DNA of 64,000 nucleotides, from positions 2,046,001 through 2,110,000 of the forward strand of contig NZ_CP046973.1 of NCBI RefSeq assembly GCF_009792235.1, read 5' to 3'. Made by a program: the position numbers and the translations under genes. The stretch is from Microcystis aeruginosa FD4 (lineage in GTDB: Bacteria; Cyanobacteriota; Cyanobacteriia; Cyanobacteriales; Microcystaceae). The notes beneath the pieces were generated by a model. That model did not search any database. It was given only the letters and a program-made list of their open reading frames with translations, and had not been told where the DNA came from. This document shows positions 1 to 9,284 of this stretch, in pieces; position 1 is the first letter of the stretch, and every line of letters starts with the position of its first letter.

Positions 1-972
1 ATCGCCGATCTACTGAAATTAGAACGTATTCGCGAAGATTTTTGCCTCTATAGCGATGCTGAATGGGGAAAACAGGTTTTCTTGTTCGAGCGCATCGAGA
101 AAATTATCGTTGAAAAATTGGAAAAAGAACCGAAACTATCGGATATTAAGGCTTATTTAGGTAAGACGGAGCTAACGGCTCCCCTGCTGGAAGAATGGCT
201 GGCGAAATCAAAGGAATACTTATCGGCCTTTAAGCGTCGTTTGTACCATGGTCGTCGCGCTAAGGAAAAAATGGTACAATCGAACCTGCGTTTAGTGGTT
301 TCGATCGCCAAGAAATACATGAATCGCGGTCTTTCCTTCCAAGATTTAATTCAAGAAGGTTCCCTCGGTTTGATTCGCGCCGCCGAAAAATTCGACCACG
401 AAAAGGGTTATAAATTCTCCACCTATGCCACTTGGTGGATTCGTCAAGCCATCACCCGCGCGATCGCCGATCAATCCCGCACCATTCGTCTTCCCGTCCA
501 CCTCTACGAAACCATCTCCCGGATCAAAAAAACCACCAAGATTCTTTCTCAGGAAATGCGTCGCAAACCCACCGAGGAAGAAATCGCCACCAAGATGGAG
601 ATGACCATTGAAAAACTGCGTTTTATTGCCAAATCTGCCCAATTACCGATTTCTCTAGAAACTCCCATCGGTAAAGAAGAAGATTCCCGTTTAGGAGACT
701 TTATCGAAGCGGATGGGGAAACCCCAGAAGATGAAGTTTCTAAAAATCTATTACGCGAGGATTTAGAAAATGTCCTCGATACCCTGAGTCCTCGCGAACG
801 CGATGTGCTGCGGCTGCGCTACGGTTTAGATGACGGCCGGATGAAAACACTCGAAGAAATCGGCCAGATTTTCAACGTCACGCGCGAGCGCATTCGTCAA
901 ATAGAAGCCAAGGCCCTGCGGAAACTGCGTCACCCTAACCGTAATAGTATCCTCAAAGAGTACATTCGTTAA
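1..972 (+). CDS. sigA: Principal RNA polymerase sigma factor SigA (RpoD), 5' end outside window
   Basis: The reading frame is open from base 1, so the N-terminus lies left of the window; the TTG at 82 is internal. Sigma-70 regions follow in order: region 2 with the core-binding stretch [19 protein letters not shown] and the -10 recognition helix [17 protein letters not shown], region 3 ([24 protein letters not shown]), and region 4 with [20 protein letters not shown], the helix-turn-helix that reads -35 elements. The ending [14 protein letters not shown] is what I recall for cyanobacterial group 1 SigA rather than the group 2 factors. Its role is to direct RNA polymerase to housekeeping promoters. 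A hairpin terminator follows 23 bases after the stop codon. Confidence in the family is very high; group 1 assignment is from memory of the family. Confidence 0.95.
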   Translation: MADLLKLERIREDFCLYSDAEWGKQVFLFERIEKIIVEKLEKEPKLSDIKAYLGKTELTAPLLEEWLAKSKEYLSAFKRRLYHGRRAKEKMVQSNLRLVVSIAKKYMNRGLSFQDLIQEGSLGLIRAAEKFDHEKGYKFSTYATWWIRQAITRAIADQSRTIRLPVHLYETISRIKKTTKILSQEMRRKPTEEEIATKMEMTIEKLRFIAKSAQLPISLETPIGKEEDSRLGDFIEADGETPEDEVSKNLLREDLENVLDTLSPRERDVLRLRYGLDDGRMKTLEEIGQIFNVTRERIRQIEAKALRKLRHPNRNSILKEYIR

Positions 973-994
973 TTTCCCGTCCTTAAAAAACTAG

Positions 995-1024
995 AAACTG
1001 AGTCTCCTGGAGGCTCAGTTTTAT
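995..1024 (+). terminator. Rho-independent terminator of sigA
   Basis: AAACTGAG pairs with CTCAGTTT, and the stem continues inward through CTCC/GGAG around a very short loop. A T-rich run (TTTTATTGTT) follows. It lies 23 bases after the sigA stop codon. Confidence 0.8.
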
Positions 1025-1179
1025 TGTTATCTAAACTTTCCTCGAGCGAATTTACAGCAGTTATCTTAATGATGAGATACGAAGTTTTTCTTTTGGGGAG
1101 TTGATCGTCGATACCAAATTAGGTTACACTTTATCTTGATGAGAAACACTATAAATATCTCATTGATTAGAATCAAGAA

Positions 1180-2189
1180 ATGTATGATAATGTCTGTAAA
1201 TTTCTCGCCGAAAATTATAGTCGTGACTTCGCCTAATGGTTATTAGGAGAACCTCTCTCCTTCACCCAATTGAGTCGGGTGCATCTCATAAGTGAGACTT
1301 TCTCTCACATATAGGTGAGCAGCAGAAGTTATTAAAAGAGGGCGAATGCAATTCGCCCCTACAATAATATTATCGCGCAAATGGTAGGGGCGCACGCGAT
1401 GCGCCCCTATGTAATTTAGATAATTTTCTCCAAAATTGAGATGCACCCAATTGAGTCCCTCGGAACTGTCTCTAGAACCGATTCGGGCTGATGCCCTGAT
1501 TTTGTTAGAATCAGATCAGATGATTCTTCATCTCGAATTCCAGACCGATTCTGACCCAAAAATGTCCTTTCGGATGTTAGATTATCGCACTAGAGTCTAT
1601 CGTCGCTTCCCCAAAAAAACCATGCGACAAGTGGTAATTTACCTGAAAGAAACCTCATCACCTTTAGTGCAGGAAAACGCTTTTATTCTTCCCAATACCC
1701 GTCATGAATACGAAGTGCTTCGTCTCTGGGAAATTGCTGCCGAGGAAATGTTAGGATTATCAGGATTTTTACCCTTGGCCAATCTAGGAAAAACCTCTAA
1801 TCGTCCCGAAATTCTACGACAAGTAGCCGCAAAAATTGATAATATCGAGGGGAGAACTGAAAAAAGCAATTTAGCCGCCGCTACAGCAATTTTGGCGGTG
1901 TTAGTATTTAAGTAAGGAAATCATCGGAAGCTTATTAAGGGAAGAAATTATGCGCGAATCAGTCATTTATCAGGATATCCGGGAAAGTGGAAAAGCACAA
2001 GGAAGACGAGAAGAAGCGGTTTCTTTGATTCTACGGCTACTTAACCGTCGTTTAGGTGAAATATCCTCGACTTTAAGCCAACAAATCCGAGAACTATCTC
2101 TAGAACAATTAGAAACTTTAGGAGAAGCGCTGCTCGATTTTACCAGTTTGACAGATCTGACCACTTGGTTATCGGAGATACAAACTTAA
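1180..2189 (+). pseudogene. Rpn-family nuclease / DUF4351 protein, broken by stop, MITE and frameshift
   Basis: Removing the 172-bp MITE and one copy of its 9-bp duplication restores a continuous product: MYDNVCKFLAENYSRDFA, stop, WLLGEPLSFTQLS, then PSELSLEPIRADALILLES and LHLEFQTDSDPKMSFRMLDY. This is a PD-(D/E)xK nuclease fold of the recombination-promoting nuclease (Rpn) type; the acidic residues of RAD and the E-x-Q in LEFQT are the expected catalytic positions. The C-terminal part (LRLLNRRLGEISSTLSQQI to the end) is a DUF4351 tail. Three lesions are visible: an in-frame TAA at codon 19 (probably from an Asn or Lys codon), the MITE at 1277-1448, and a +1 frameshift near 1913 that separates ...AVLVFK from KEIIGSLLREEIMRES. 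The gene is therefore dead in several ways. The start codon is my best guess; no strong ribosome binding site is visible. Confidence 0.85.
1277..1448. mobile_element. 172-bp MITE with 12-bp terminal inverted repeats and 9-bp target duplication
   Basis: Ends are GGGTGCATCTCA and TGAGATGCACCC, perfect inverted repeats. The 9 bases AATTGAGTC occur directly outside on both sides (1268-1276 and 1449-1457). The interior carries two REP-like palindromes (GGGCGAATGCAATTCGCCC and GGGCGCACGCGATGCGCCC). No coding capacity. A second copy is at 36587-36756. A 9-bp duplication fits mobilisation by an IS1- or IS4-type transposase supplied in trans; that assignment is inference. Confidence 0.9.
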
Positions 2190-2261
2190 ATCCCCAGAAG
2201 ATGTCTGCTCGTCCTGCGTTAAATTTTTAAATACTGGCTTTTTTCCTGTATTGATTTAACC

Positions 2262-3734
2262 ATGGCTACTAGCGATATCTCCAATTCTACTCACTCATCC
2301 CCGAAACCCCTGCCAAAACTGGGACTTTTCACCATGTTTCGACTAGGACTCTTTCAGATGGGACTAGGTATTATGTCCCTGCTGACTTTGGGGGTTCTCA
2401 ATCGAATTATGATCGATGAGTTAAAAGTTTTACCCTTTCTTGCCGCAGCTGCGATCGCTATGCACCAGTTTGTTAGTCCAGCACGCATCTGGTTTGGGCA
2501 AAGATCCGACGGTAAAACTATTTTCGGTCATCATCGCAGCGGTTATGTCTGGATTGGGGCGGCAGTTTTTACCGCTTTAGCTTTTATTGCTTTGCAGGTA
2601 GTCTGGCAATTGGGACTTAGTATTCAAGCTTCGGGATGGAATACCATTTCCTACGCCTGGATTGCCCTCTTAGCCTTAATTTTCGCCCTCTACGGACTAG
2701 CTTTAAGCGCCAGTTCTACCCCTTTTGCCGCTCTCTTGGTGGATGTGTCCGATGAAGATAATCGATCGCAATTAGTTGCTATAGTTTGGTCAATGTTGAT
2801 GGTGGGAATCGTTGTCGGGGCGATCGTTAGTTCTCGTTTGCTGGATACTCCCAATATCTGCGGTACAAATATTTTGACCTATGATCCGACTCAATCAGCC
2901 CCTATAGCCAATATTCCGCAGCTACAGGCGAATATTAACCCCGTGTTCGCGATTATGCCCGCTATCGTTTTTGTTCTCTGCATTTTAGCGACTTTTGGCG
3001 TAGAAAAAAAATATTCTCGTTTTAGTAGTCGGTCCACTCTTGTGCAAAGAGAGGATCAAATTACCTTCAAGGATGCGTTACAGGTTCTCACCGCTAGTCG
3101 GCAAACCGGTTTATTTTTCACCTTTCTGCTGATGATGACTTTGAGTTTATTTATGCAGGATGCAATTATGGAACCGTTTGGGGGCGAGGTTTTTGGGATG
3201 TGTATCGCCCAAACCACCCAATTAAACGCTTTTTGGGGAACCGGAACCCTTTTTGGTATCGCTGCCACGGGATTTATGCTCATTCCCCGCGTCGGTAAAC
3301 AAAAAACCACTAAATATGGCTGTATTTTTGCAACAATTTGTTTTATTCTCTTGATTTTTGCTGGATTTTCTGCTAATCAAAGTTTATTAAAATCAAGCTT
3401 GCTCTTTTTCGGTTTAGCTTCGGGAATGATTACTGCTGGGGCTACCAGTTTAATGTTAGATTTAACCGCTGCCGAAACCGCAGGAACTTTTATCGGCGCT
3501 TGGGGATTATCACAAGCGATCGCAAGGGGATTGGCCACGGTTTTAGGCGGTACGATTTTAAATATCGGTAAAGTTGTCTTTTCTAGTCCGGTTTTAGCCT
3601 ATGGCTTAGTTTTCCTCCTGCAAGCATTGGGAATGATCCTAGCAGTTTGGTTATTAAGTCGCGTCGATGTCAAGGAATTTAAGGAAAATGCCCGAGCAGC
3701 GATCGCAACGGTGATGAAAGGAGAGATCGACTAG
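2262..3734 (+). CDS. BCD-family MFS transporter (PucC-like, chlorophyll/antenna associated)
   Basis: 490 residues with about 12 hydrophobic segments, the normal size for the bacteriochlorophyll-delivery (BCD) branch of the major facilitator superfamily. The N-terminal part has the family pattern LGLFQMGLGIMSLLTLGVLNRIM, followed by a conserved loop HQFVSPARIWFGQRSDG and HHRSGYVWIGA. Members in purple bacteria (PucC, LhaA) help assemble light-harvesting complexes; the cyanobacterial homologues are thylakoid or plasma membrane proteins with no firmly established substrate. The start ATG at 2262 gives a short polar N-terminal tail before the first helix. No operon partner is evident: the upstream gene is a pseudogene and the next gene is 114 bases away. 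Family confidence is high; the physiological role is inferred from relatives. Confidence 0.88.
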   Translation: MATSDISNSTHSSPKPLPKLGLFTMFRLGLFQMGLGIMSLLTLGVLNRIMIDELKVLPFLAAAAIAMHQFVSPARIWFGQRSDGKTIFGHHRSGYVWIGAAVFTALAFIALQVVWQLGLSIQASGWNTISYAWIALLALIFALYGLALSASSTPFAALLVDVSDEDNRSQLVAIVWSMLMVGIVVGAIVSSRLLDTPNICGTNILTYDPTQSAPIANIPQLQANINPVFAIMPAIVFVLCILATFGVEKKYSRFSSRSTLVQREDQITFKDALQVLTASRQTGLFFTFLLMMTLSLFMQDAIMEPFGGEVFGMCIAQTTQLNAFWGTGTLFGIAATGFMLIPRVGKQKTTKYGCIFATICFILLIFAGFSANQSLLKSSLLFFGLASGMITAGATSLMLDLTAAETAGTFIGAWGLSQAIARGLATVLGGTILNIGKVVFSSPVLAYGLVFLLQALGMILAVWLLSRVDVKEFKENARAAIATVMKGEID

Positions 3735-3848
3735 CAAAAGCAAGCAAAAGTGAGATAACAGGAGAATTAGCCCGATCGGGGGAAGTTGGTTAGCAGCTTT
3801 TTTCCTATCCTAAAAGTAGAGAGGAAAACGAAAGAGGAGGCTAAAACG

Positions 3849-4286
3849 ATGAAAAGGACTTTAATGATTGCCCTAGGTTCCCTAGCTTCCTTACTGCTGA
3901 TTAACCCCGTCGGTGCGGAAAATCCCCGACAGGTGCAACAATTATTGAATACGCGGGAATGTCCGGGGTGTGATCTCCGGGGTGCAGATTTAAGAGGGGC
4001 GCATCTAATCGGTGCAGATTTGAGAAAAGCGAATTTACAGGGAGCTAATCTGGAGGAAGCTAACTTAGAGGGCGCAGATTTGACCGATGCTAACCTAGAA
4101 GGCGCAAATTTAACCGCAGCTTTTCTGACTAATGCCAGTTTGAATCAAGCTAATCTCGATGGAGTCAATTTCACCAGTGCCGTGATTTATGATGCTGATG
4201 TGACGGGTGCATCAATGGAGAGAATTAACTTGACAAATGCTCAGATTTATGGTACAGGCATCGCTGTGGGTGGTGAAAATCCTTAG
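3849..4286 (+). CDS. Secreted pentapeptide-repeat protein
   Basis: 145 residues. I take the ATG at 3849, which has GAGGAGG upstream and starts a clean signal peptide (MKRTLMIALGSLASLLLINPVGA), rather than the upstream alternative at 3786. After a short stretch with a CPGC pair come about 17 tandem A(D/N)Lxx units, for example LRGADLRGAHLIGADLRKA, which fold as a right-handed quadrilateral beta-helix. Such proteins are abundant in cyanobacteria and many are lumenal or periplasmic; most have no known function. The Cys pair before the repeats is typical of a subset and could form a disulfide after export. The gene stands alone between the BCD carrier and a histidine kinase; no regulatory signal is obvious. 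Confidence 0.85.
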   Translation: MKRTLMIALGSLASLLLINPVGAENPRQVQQLLNTRECPGCDLRGADLRGAHLIGADLRKANLQGANLEEANLEGADLTDANLEGANLTAAFLTNASLNQANLDGVNFTSAVIYDADVTGASMERINLTNAQIYGTGIAVGGENP

Positions 4287-4390
4287 ATGTTCTTGTCCCC
4301 AAAATATAGTTAATTTTCTAACGGATGCGAGTGTCGCGTCTGTTTTTTTATACACTTTTACTAAATAGTTTGAGTTATAAAATAACCGGC

Positions 4391-5497
4391 ATGACTCAAC
4401 TCACACCGCGCCCTAGTGTCTTAATTGTCGATGATTTGCCCAATAATGTGCGGCTATTGTCGATTATGCTCACCGAGAAGGGATATCAGGTACGCAAAGC
4501 GATTAATGGACAGATGGCCCTGAATACAGTGCGATCGCTAATTCCCGATCTGATTCTCCTTGATATTAATATGCCCGATCTCAATGGTTATCAAGTTTGT
4601 GAACAGTTAAAAGCTGATGAAAAAACCAGAGAAATTCCCGTGATTTTTATCAGCGCTCTTGATGATGTCTTAGATAAAGTCAAAGCTTTTCAAGTGGGAG
4701 GTGTCGATTATATTTCTAAACCTTTTCAAGGGGAAGAAGTGATGGCACGCATCGAAAATCAATTGACTATTTGCCGTCAAAAAAAACAACTACAAAACGA
4801 AATTAAAGAACGTCAAAAAACTGAGGAAACCTTAGAAATTTATCTTCATGCTGTCTCTCATGATCTCCGCAATCCGGTGATCGGGATGTCAATGATCTTA
4901 AATAATTTAATTAAAAATTCTCAGGGAGAAACTAAAGAAGTATCCCGGAAGATTTTACAACAGATGGCCAACAGTTGCGATCGACAATTAACTTTAATTG
5001 ATTCTCTTGTCGAAACCCGACAAAATGATCTTTGGGGAGTTTCCCTAGAACTAAAGCCTTTATCTCTCTACGAAATTGGTCAACAGATCAGTCAGGAATG
5101 GGAGTTAAGATTAAAGGAAAATCAAGCAACTTTAATTAATAACTTTTCCCCCGATTTACCCTTAGTTAATGCCGATGCTCACCATCTCTGGCGAGTTTTT
5201 GAGAATTTATTAGCCAATGCCCTTAAACACAATCCCCAAGGTATAATTATCACTTTATCGGCTAGACTAGAGGGTAATTATCTCCTGTGTAGCATTGCTG
5301 ATAATGGGGTGGGAATTAGCGAAACCCAGAGAAAACAATTATTTGATCGCTATCAACGAGGCAATAATAACAATCAGATTAGTCTAGGACTAGGTTTATA
5401 TCTATGTCGTCAAATTATCCATGCTCACGGAGGTGAAATTGGCATTATGAATAATGACGAAAAAGGTTCACAATTTTGGTTTACTTTGCCCTACTAA
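4391..5497 (+). CDS. Response regulator-histidine kinase fusion (REC-HisKA-HATPase)
   Basis: 368 residues from the ATG at 4391; the frame opens earlier (4325) but that extension looks like leader sequence. Residues 10-125 form a receiver domain with acidic pair DD (14-15), phospho-acceptor D58 in DLILLDINMPD, and K110 in YISKPF. A coiled linker follows (about 125-150), then a HisKA dimerisation segment with H157 in HAVSHDLRNPV, and a HATPase domain with the N box NLLANALKHNPQG and G boxes DNGVGIS and GLGLYLC. The protein has no membrane segment, so it is a soluble kinase that takes a phosphate at its N-terminal receiver and signals onward. This REC-first layout is common in cyanobacterial multi-step relays. 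No cognate output regulator sits beside it. Confidence 0.9.
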   Translation: MTQLTPRPSVLIVDDLPNNVRLLSIMLTEKGYQVRKAINGQMALNTVRSLIPDLILLDINMPDLNGYQVCEQLKADEKTREIPVIFISALDDVLDKVKAFQVGGVDYISKPFQGEEVMARIENQLTICRQKKQLQNEIKERQKTEETLEIYLHAVSHDLRNPVIGMSMILNNLIKNSQGETKEVSRKILQQMANSCDRQLTLIDSLVETRQNDLWGVSLELKPLSLYEIGQQISQEWELRLKENQATLINNFSPDLPLVNADAHHLWRVFENLLANALKHNPQGIIITLSARLEGNYLLCSIADNGVGISETQRKQLFDRYQRGNNNNQISLGLGLYLCRQIIHAHGGEIGIMNNDEKGSQFWFTLPY

Positions 5498-5500
5498 GCT

Positions 5501-5616
5501 ATTGACTAAATAGGTAGATGTTAAAAACTGTCAGACACCCCCCTTATCAAGGGGGGATTAAGGGGGGATCTATCTTCAATTTAATTATAACCAGCTACTT
5601 ATCTACATTACTCGTT
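5501..5616 (+). repeat. Dispersed repeat, left copy of an inverted pair around the P-type ATPase
   Basis: About 116 bases with a central imperfect palindrome (CCCCCCTTATCAAGGGGGG followed by ATTAAGGGGGG) and the outer sequence TTTAATTATAACCAGCTACTT. The same sequence in reverse complement lies at about 8622-8736. The exact ends are approximate. Confidence 0.75.
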
Positions 5617-5720
5617 AAGACTGTCTATGAGCAGGAAGAGCCAGTTTAAACATTTGTTTTTTTCCGTGACCGGGGAAAGAAAGGGCTAAGATCTATCTAG
5701 ATCAACTATCTTCACTTGCC

Positions 5721-8507
5721 ATGGCCGCTAATGCCGACTATTCTGCCCATTCTAGACTTAACTTGCAACAACCTTGGCATACCTATCCGGTGGAAACCAC
5801 CCTATCTATCCTCGGTAGTTCCGCTGTTAATGGCCTCAATAGGGAGCAAATCGCCGAAAGAATTAAACATTATGGCAAAAATGAACTACAAGAACGTCCA
5901 GGGCGCAGTAATTGGCAAATTCTCCTGGATCAGTTTACCAATATTATGCTCCTGCTCTTAATTGCCGTGGCCATAATTTCCGGGGGACTAGATTTACTGG
6001 AATTGCAGCGCGGTCATCTGGCTAAAATTGGTGTTCCCTTCAAAGATACGATCGCTATCTTAACAATTGTCATCCTCAATGGTATCCTCGGCTATCTGCA
6101 AGAAAGTCGCGCCGAAAAAGCTCTGGCCGCTTTAAAAAAACTTTCCTCTCCCCAAGTTAATGTTATTCGCGAGGGCCAACGCACGGAAATAGATGCGGTT
6201 AATCTCGTCTCCGGGGACATCATGCTGATTGAAGCGGGAACCCAAATCAGTGCCGACGGCCAAATTATCGAAGCTTTTAACCTGCAAATTCGCGAATCGG
6301 CCTTGACAGGAGAGGCAAATAGTGTTAATAAATCCGCCTCCATTGACCCCTTAGACCGGGATACTCCCCTTGGCGATCGCTTAAATTTTGTCTTTACTGG
6401 AACAGAAGTACTGCAAGGCCGGGCCAAGGTCATCGTTACCAATACGGGAATGACGACGGAATTAGGCAAAATCGCTCAAATGTTAGCAACAGTCGGCAAT
6501 GAACCCACTCCTCTCCAAAAAAGAATGACTCACTTGGGTAATGTCCTTGTCGCTGGTTCTCTCATTCTAGTTGCCCTGACTATTACCATCGGACTGATCA
6601 ATGCCGGTTGGTCGGCCCTAGAGGAATTGGTCGAAGTTTCCCTTAGTATGGCAGTAGCCGTTGTTCCCGAAGGATTACCCGCAGTTATCACCCTAACGCT
6701 CGCCCTCGGTACTCAACGCATGGTCAAACGTCAGGCCTTGATTCGTAAACTGCCAGCAGTAGAAACCCTCGGTTCCGTTAATGTGATCTGTTCCGACAAA
6801 ACCGGGACGCTAACGGAAAATAAAATGATTGTACGGGAGATAGAGACAGTTAATCGCAATTTTTCGGTGACAGGAGAAGGATATAGCCCAAAAGGACAAT
6901 TTTTAGACTCCGAGCAACGGGCGATCGATCCCAAAACCGATCTAGAATTACATCATCTCTTAATTGCCAGTGTCCTCTGCAACGATGCCAGTTTATACCT
7001 CGATAACGGTCACGATAGCATTTTAGGCGATCCCACGGAAGGAGCTTTATTAGTTTTAGGGGCGAAAGCGGGCTTAAATTTATCCCTAACCAAGCAAGAG
7101 TTCCCTAGAATCGCTGAAATCCCCTTTTCTTCCCAAAGAAAGCGAATGTCGGTCATTTGTCAAGGAGTCAATCCCGTACTATTTACCAAAGGTTCCCCGG
7201 AATTAATCCTTGAACAATGTCTCTCCTATCAATCGGGATTAGAAAGTCTTCCTTTTGGGGATAGGGAAAAAGAACAAGTCTTAGTCGCTAACAATGCTAT
7301 GGCTAACAGGGGTTTGCGAGTCTTAGGATTAGCCTATAAAAACCTGATTTATCCACCAGAATTAACTGAAATCAGCGAAGATGAGCTAATTTGGTTAGGA
7401 ATGGTCGGTATGATCGACGCAGCGCGACCAGAGGTACAAATCGCCGTGACTAGGTGTCGAGAAGCGGGAATCCGTCCGATTATGATCACCGGCGATCATC
7501 AATTAACTGCTCTAGCGGTGGCTAAAAGTCTTGGTATTGCCCAAGCGGGAGCTTTAGTCATCTCAGGACAAGAATTAGATAAATTATCACCAATTCAGCT
7601 AGAAAAACTTATTGACAAAACTAACATCTATGCCCGTGTCTCCCCCGAACATAAATTAACTATTGTCCGCGCTTTGCAAAAAAAGGGTAAATTTGTCGCT
7701 ATGACCGGAGATGGGGTGAATGATGCTCCGGCCTTGAAACAAGCAGATATCGGTATTGCCATGGGAATCGCTGGCACCGATGTCACCAAAGAGGCTAGTG
7801 ATATGATTCTCCTTGATGATAATTTTGCCACCATCGTCGCTGCTACGGAAGAAGGGCGAGTAGTTTATCACAATATTCGCAGTTTTATTAAATATATTCT
7901 CGGCAGTAATATCGGGGAAGTAATTACTATCGCTGCTTCGCCTCTTTTGGGTTTAGTTACTCCTCTCACTCCCCTACAAATTCTCTGGATGAATTTAGTT
8001 ACCGATGGTTTACCTGCTTTAGCTTTGGCAGTGGAACCCGCTTCTCCTAATATTATGCGTCGCCCTCCTTTTAGTCCCCAAGAAAGTATTTTTGCTCGCG
8101 GTTTGGGAACTTATATCGTGAGAATTGGGATTATTTTTTCGATTATTAATATCACTCAAATGTTAATCGCTGTGCGCTTGGATCCGCTTTTTGGTAATAC
8201 CGGTTCATGGAAAACTATGGTTTTTACTACTCTCTGTTTAGCTCAGATGGGTCATGCCATTTCTGTGCGATCGAGCGATCATCTTACCATAGAAATGAAT
8301 CCTTTGACTAATCCCTATCTCTGGGTAGCAGTAACCCTGACGACAATTTTTCAACTGATGTTAATCTATGTTCCTGCTCTGCGGGATTTTTTCGGCACTC
8401 AATTTTTAACTAAAGAAGAATTATTAATCTGTTTGGGGTTTAGTACCTTGTTATTCGTTTGGGTGGAGTTAGAAAAATTATTTACCCGTTGGTATCATCG
8501 GCGATAA
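5721..8507 (+). CDS. Cation-transporting P-type ATPase, Ca2+-ATPase (P2) type
   Basis: 928 residues, the usual length of bacterial PacL/PMA1-like pumps. The order is N-terminal cation-ATPase domain (about 20-90), first membrane pair, actuator domain with the ALTGEANSV loop (TGE near residue 196), the helix with [18 protein letters not shown] that carries the PEGL ion-binding motif, the phosphorylation site CSDKTGTLT (D359), nucleotide domain with KGSPE, hinge motifs MITGDH and [22 protein letters not shown] near residue 660, then four to six C-terminal helices. It should couple ATP hydrolysis to export of Ca2+ or a similar cation across the plasma membrane. The neutral choice is P2-type calcium pump; Na+/K+ specificity cannot be excluded from sequence. 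It is flanked on both sides by inverted copies of one repeat, so it could have been moved as a unit. Confidence 0.93.
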   Translation: MAANADYSAHSRLNLQQPWHTYPVETTLSILGSSAVNGLNREQIAERIKHYGKNELQERPGRSNWQILLDQFTNIMLLLLIAVAIISGGLDLLELQRGHLAKIGVPFKDTIAILTIVILNGILGYLQESRAEKALAALKKLSSPQVNVIREGQRTEIDAVNLVSGDIMLIEAGTQISADGQIIEAFNLQIRESALTGEANSVNKSASIDPLDRDTPLGDRLNFVFTGTEVLQGRAKVIVTNTGMTTELGKIAQMLATVGNEPTPLQKRMTHLGNVLVAGSLILVALTITIGLINAGWSALEELVEVSLSMAVAVVPEGLPAVITLTLALGTQRMVKRQALIRKLPAVETLGSVNVICSDKTGTLTENKMIVREIETVNRNFSVTGEGYSPKGQFLDSEQRAIDPKTDLELHHLLIASVLCNDASLYLDNGHDSILGDPTEGALLVLGAKAGLNLSLTKQEFPRIAEIPFSSQRKRMSVICQGVNPVLFTKGSPELILEQCLSYQSGLESLPFGDREKEQVLVANNAMANRGLRVLGLAYKNLIYPPELTEISEDELIWLGMVGMIDAARPEVQIAVTRCREAGIRPIMITGDHQLTALAVAKSLGIAQAGALVISGQELDKLSPIQLEKLIDKTNIYARVSPEHKLTIVRALQKKGKFVAMTGDGVNDAPALKQADIGIAMGIAGTDVTKEASDMILLDDNFATIVAATEEGRVVYHNIRSFIKYILGSNIGEVITIAASPLLGLVTPLTPLQILWMNLVTDGLPALALAVEPASPNIMRRPPFSPQESIFARGLGTYIVRIGIIFSIINITQMLIAVRLDPLFGNTGSWKTMVFTTLCLAQMGHAISVRSSDHLTIEMNPLTNPYLWVAVTLTTIFQLMLIYVPALRDFFGTQFLTKEELLICLGFSTLLFVWVELEKLFTRWYHRR

Positions 8508-8621
8508 TCAGGGAGCTTTTTTCATTGTTCAGTAAACAGTGAATTGAAAACTCAAATCCCATAACTGATAAACCCCATCCACAGGGAAAACCGTAGTTTG
8601 GCTTTTTCGGCTAAGATTTTT

Positions 8622-8736
8622 GCATAAGTAGCTGGTTATAATTAAATTAAAAATCGATTTTAGGTTCGATCCCCCCTTAGTCCCCCCTTAATAAGGAGGG
8701 TATCTGATAATTTTTAACGCCTACCTACTTAGCAAT
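8622..8736 (-). repeat. Dispersed repeat, right (inverted) copy
   Basis: Reverse complement of the 5501-5616 repeat, with the shared segment AGCTGGTTATAATTAAATTA and the palindromic core ATCCCCCCTTAGTCCCCCC. It occupies most of the 354-base gap between the ATPase and the next gene. Apart from it I see no gene or clear signal there. Confidence 0.75.
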
Positions 8737-8861
8737 ACTTTTAAGGCTTAGTGGCTTGGCCGTGAAATTCCAGTTCTCTAGCTGATTGCGATTTGGCTTA
8801 CTATTAAAAACTGATTTGATGTAAGATTGAGTTAGCAATATCTAATTTGGAGTCTCAGGCA

Positions 8862-9248
8862 ATGGAACCGATTTCTCTAATTCTCGCTGCGTTGGCTGCT
8901 GGTGCGACGGCTGCTGCTAAGGATACGGCAGGAACAGCCGTTAAGGATGCTTATGAGAGTTTAAAAGCGTTGATTAAGAAGAAATTTGCCGAGAATACTA
9001 AAGCACAGGAAGCACTAAAAGATTATGAAGAAGATACTGAAACTTATGAGAAACCTTTTGAAAAGCAATTAAAGACATTAGAGCCTAATGACCGAGATGA
9101 AATCAAGGAGTTGGCAGAGAAATTAAACCAAGTGCTGAAGACAAATGAATTAGCAGGTTCTCAACCTAAATTTGGTGGAACGTTTACAGCAGAAAAACAG
9201 GTGATTCAACAAGGGGAAAAGAATGTCATTGACAATATTAGTCTTTGA
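8862..9248 (+). CDS. Small helical protein with C-terminal amyloid-like motif (putative Bell-type effector)
   Basis: 128 residues from ATG 8862 (GGAG 12 bases upstream); an in-frame TTG at 8847 is less likely. The N-terminus MEPISLILAALAAGATAAAK is an Ala/Gly-rich hydrophobic helix, followed by charged amphipathic helices (DAYESLKALIKKKF; ERDEIKELAEKL-like heptads) and a C-terminal tail ending FTAEKQVIQQGEKNVIDN (residues 108-125). The tail nearly repeats the N-terminus of the next protein. That layout, a helical membrane-active domain joined to a short Gln/Gly/Asn motif beside an NLR-like gene bearing the same motif, matches the described bacterial amyloid signalling (BASS) pairs and their Bell domains. 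I recall this family pattern but could not test it. The gap to the next gene is 36 bases, so the two are surely co-transcribed. Confidence 0.7.
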   Translation: MEPISLILAALAAGATAAAKDTAGTAVKDAYESLKALIKKKFAENTKAQEALKDYEEDTETYEKPFEKQLKTLEPNDRDEIKELAEKLNQVLKTNELAGSQPKFGGTFTAEKQVIQQGEKNVIDNISL

Positions 9249-9284
9249 CTAAATTAAATTTAGGGAGAGCATGAGGAGAAACAA

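Noticed and set aside
8655..8700. GGTTCGATCCC resembling a tRNA T-arm
   Set aside because: It is part of the dispersed palindromic repeat; no acceptor, D or anticodon stem can be folded around it.
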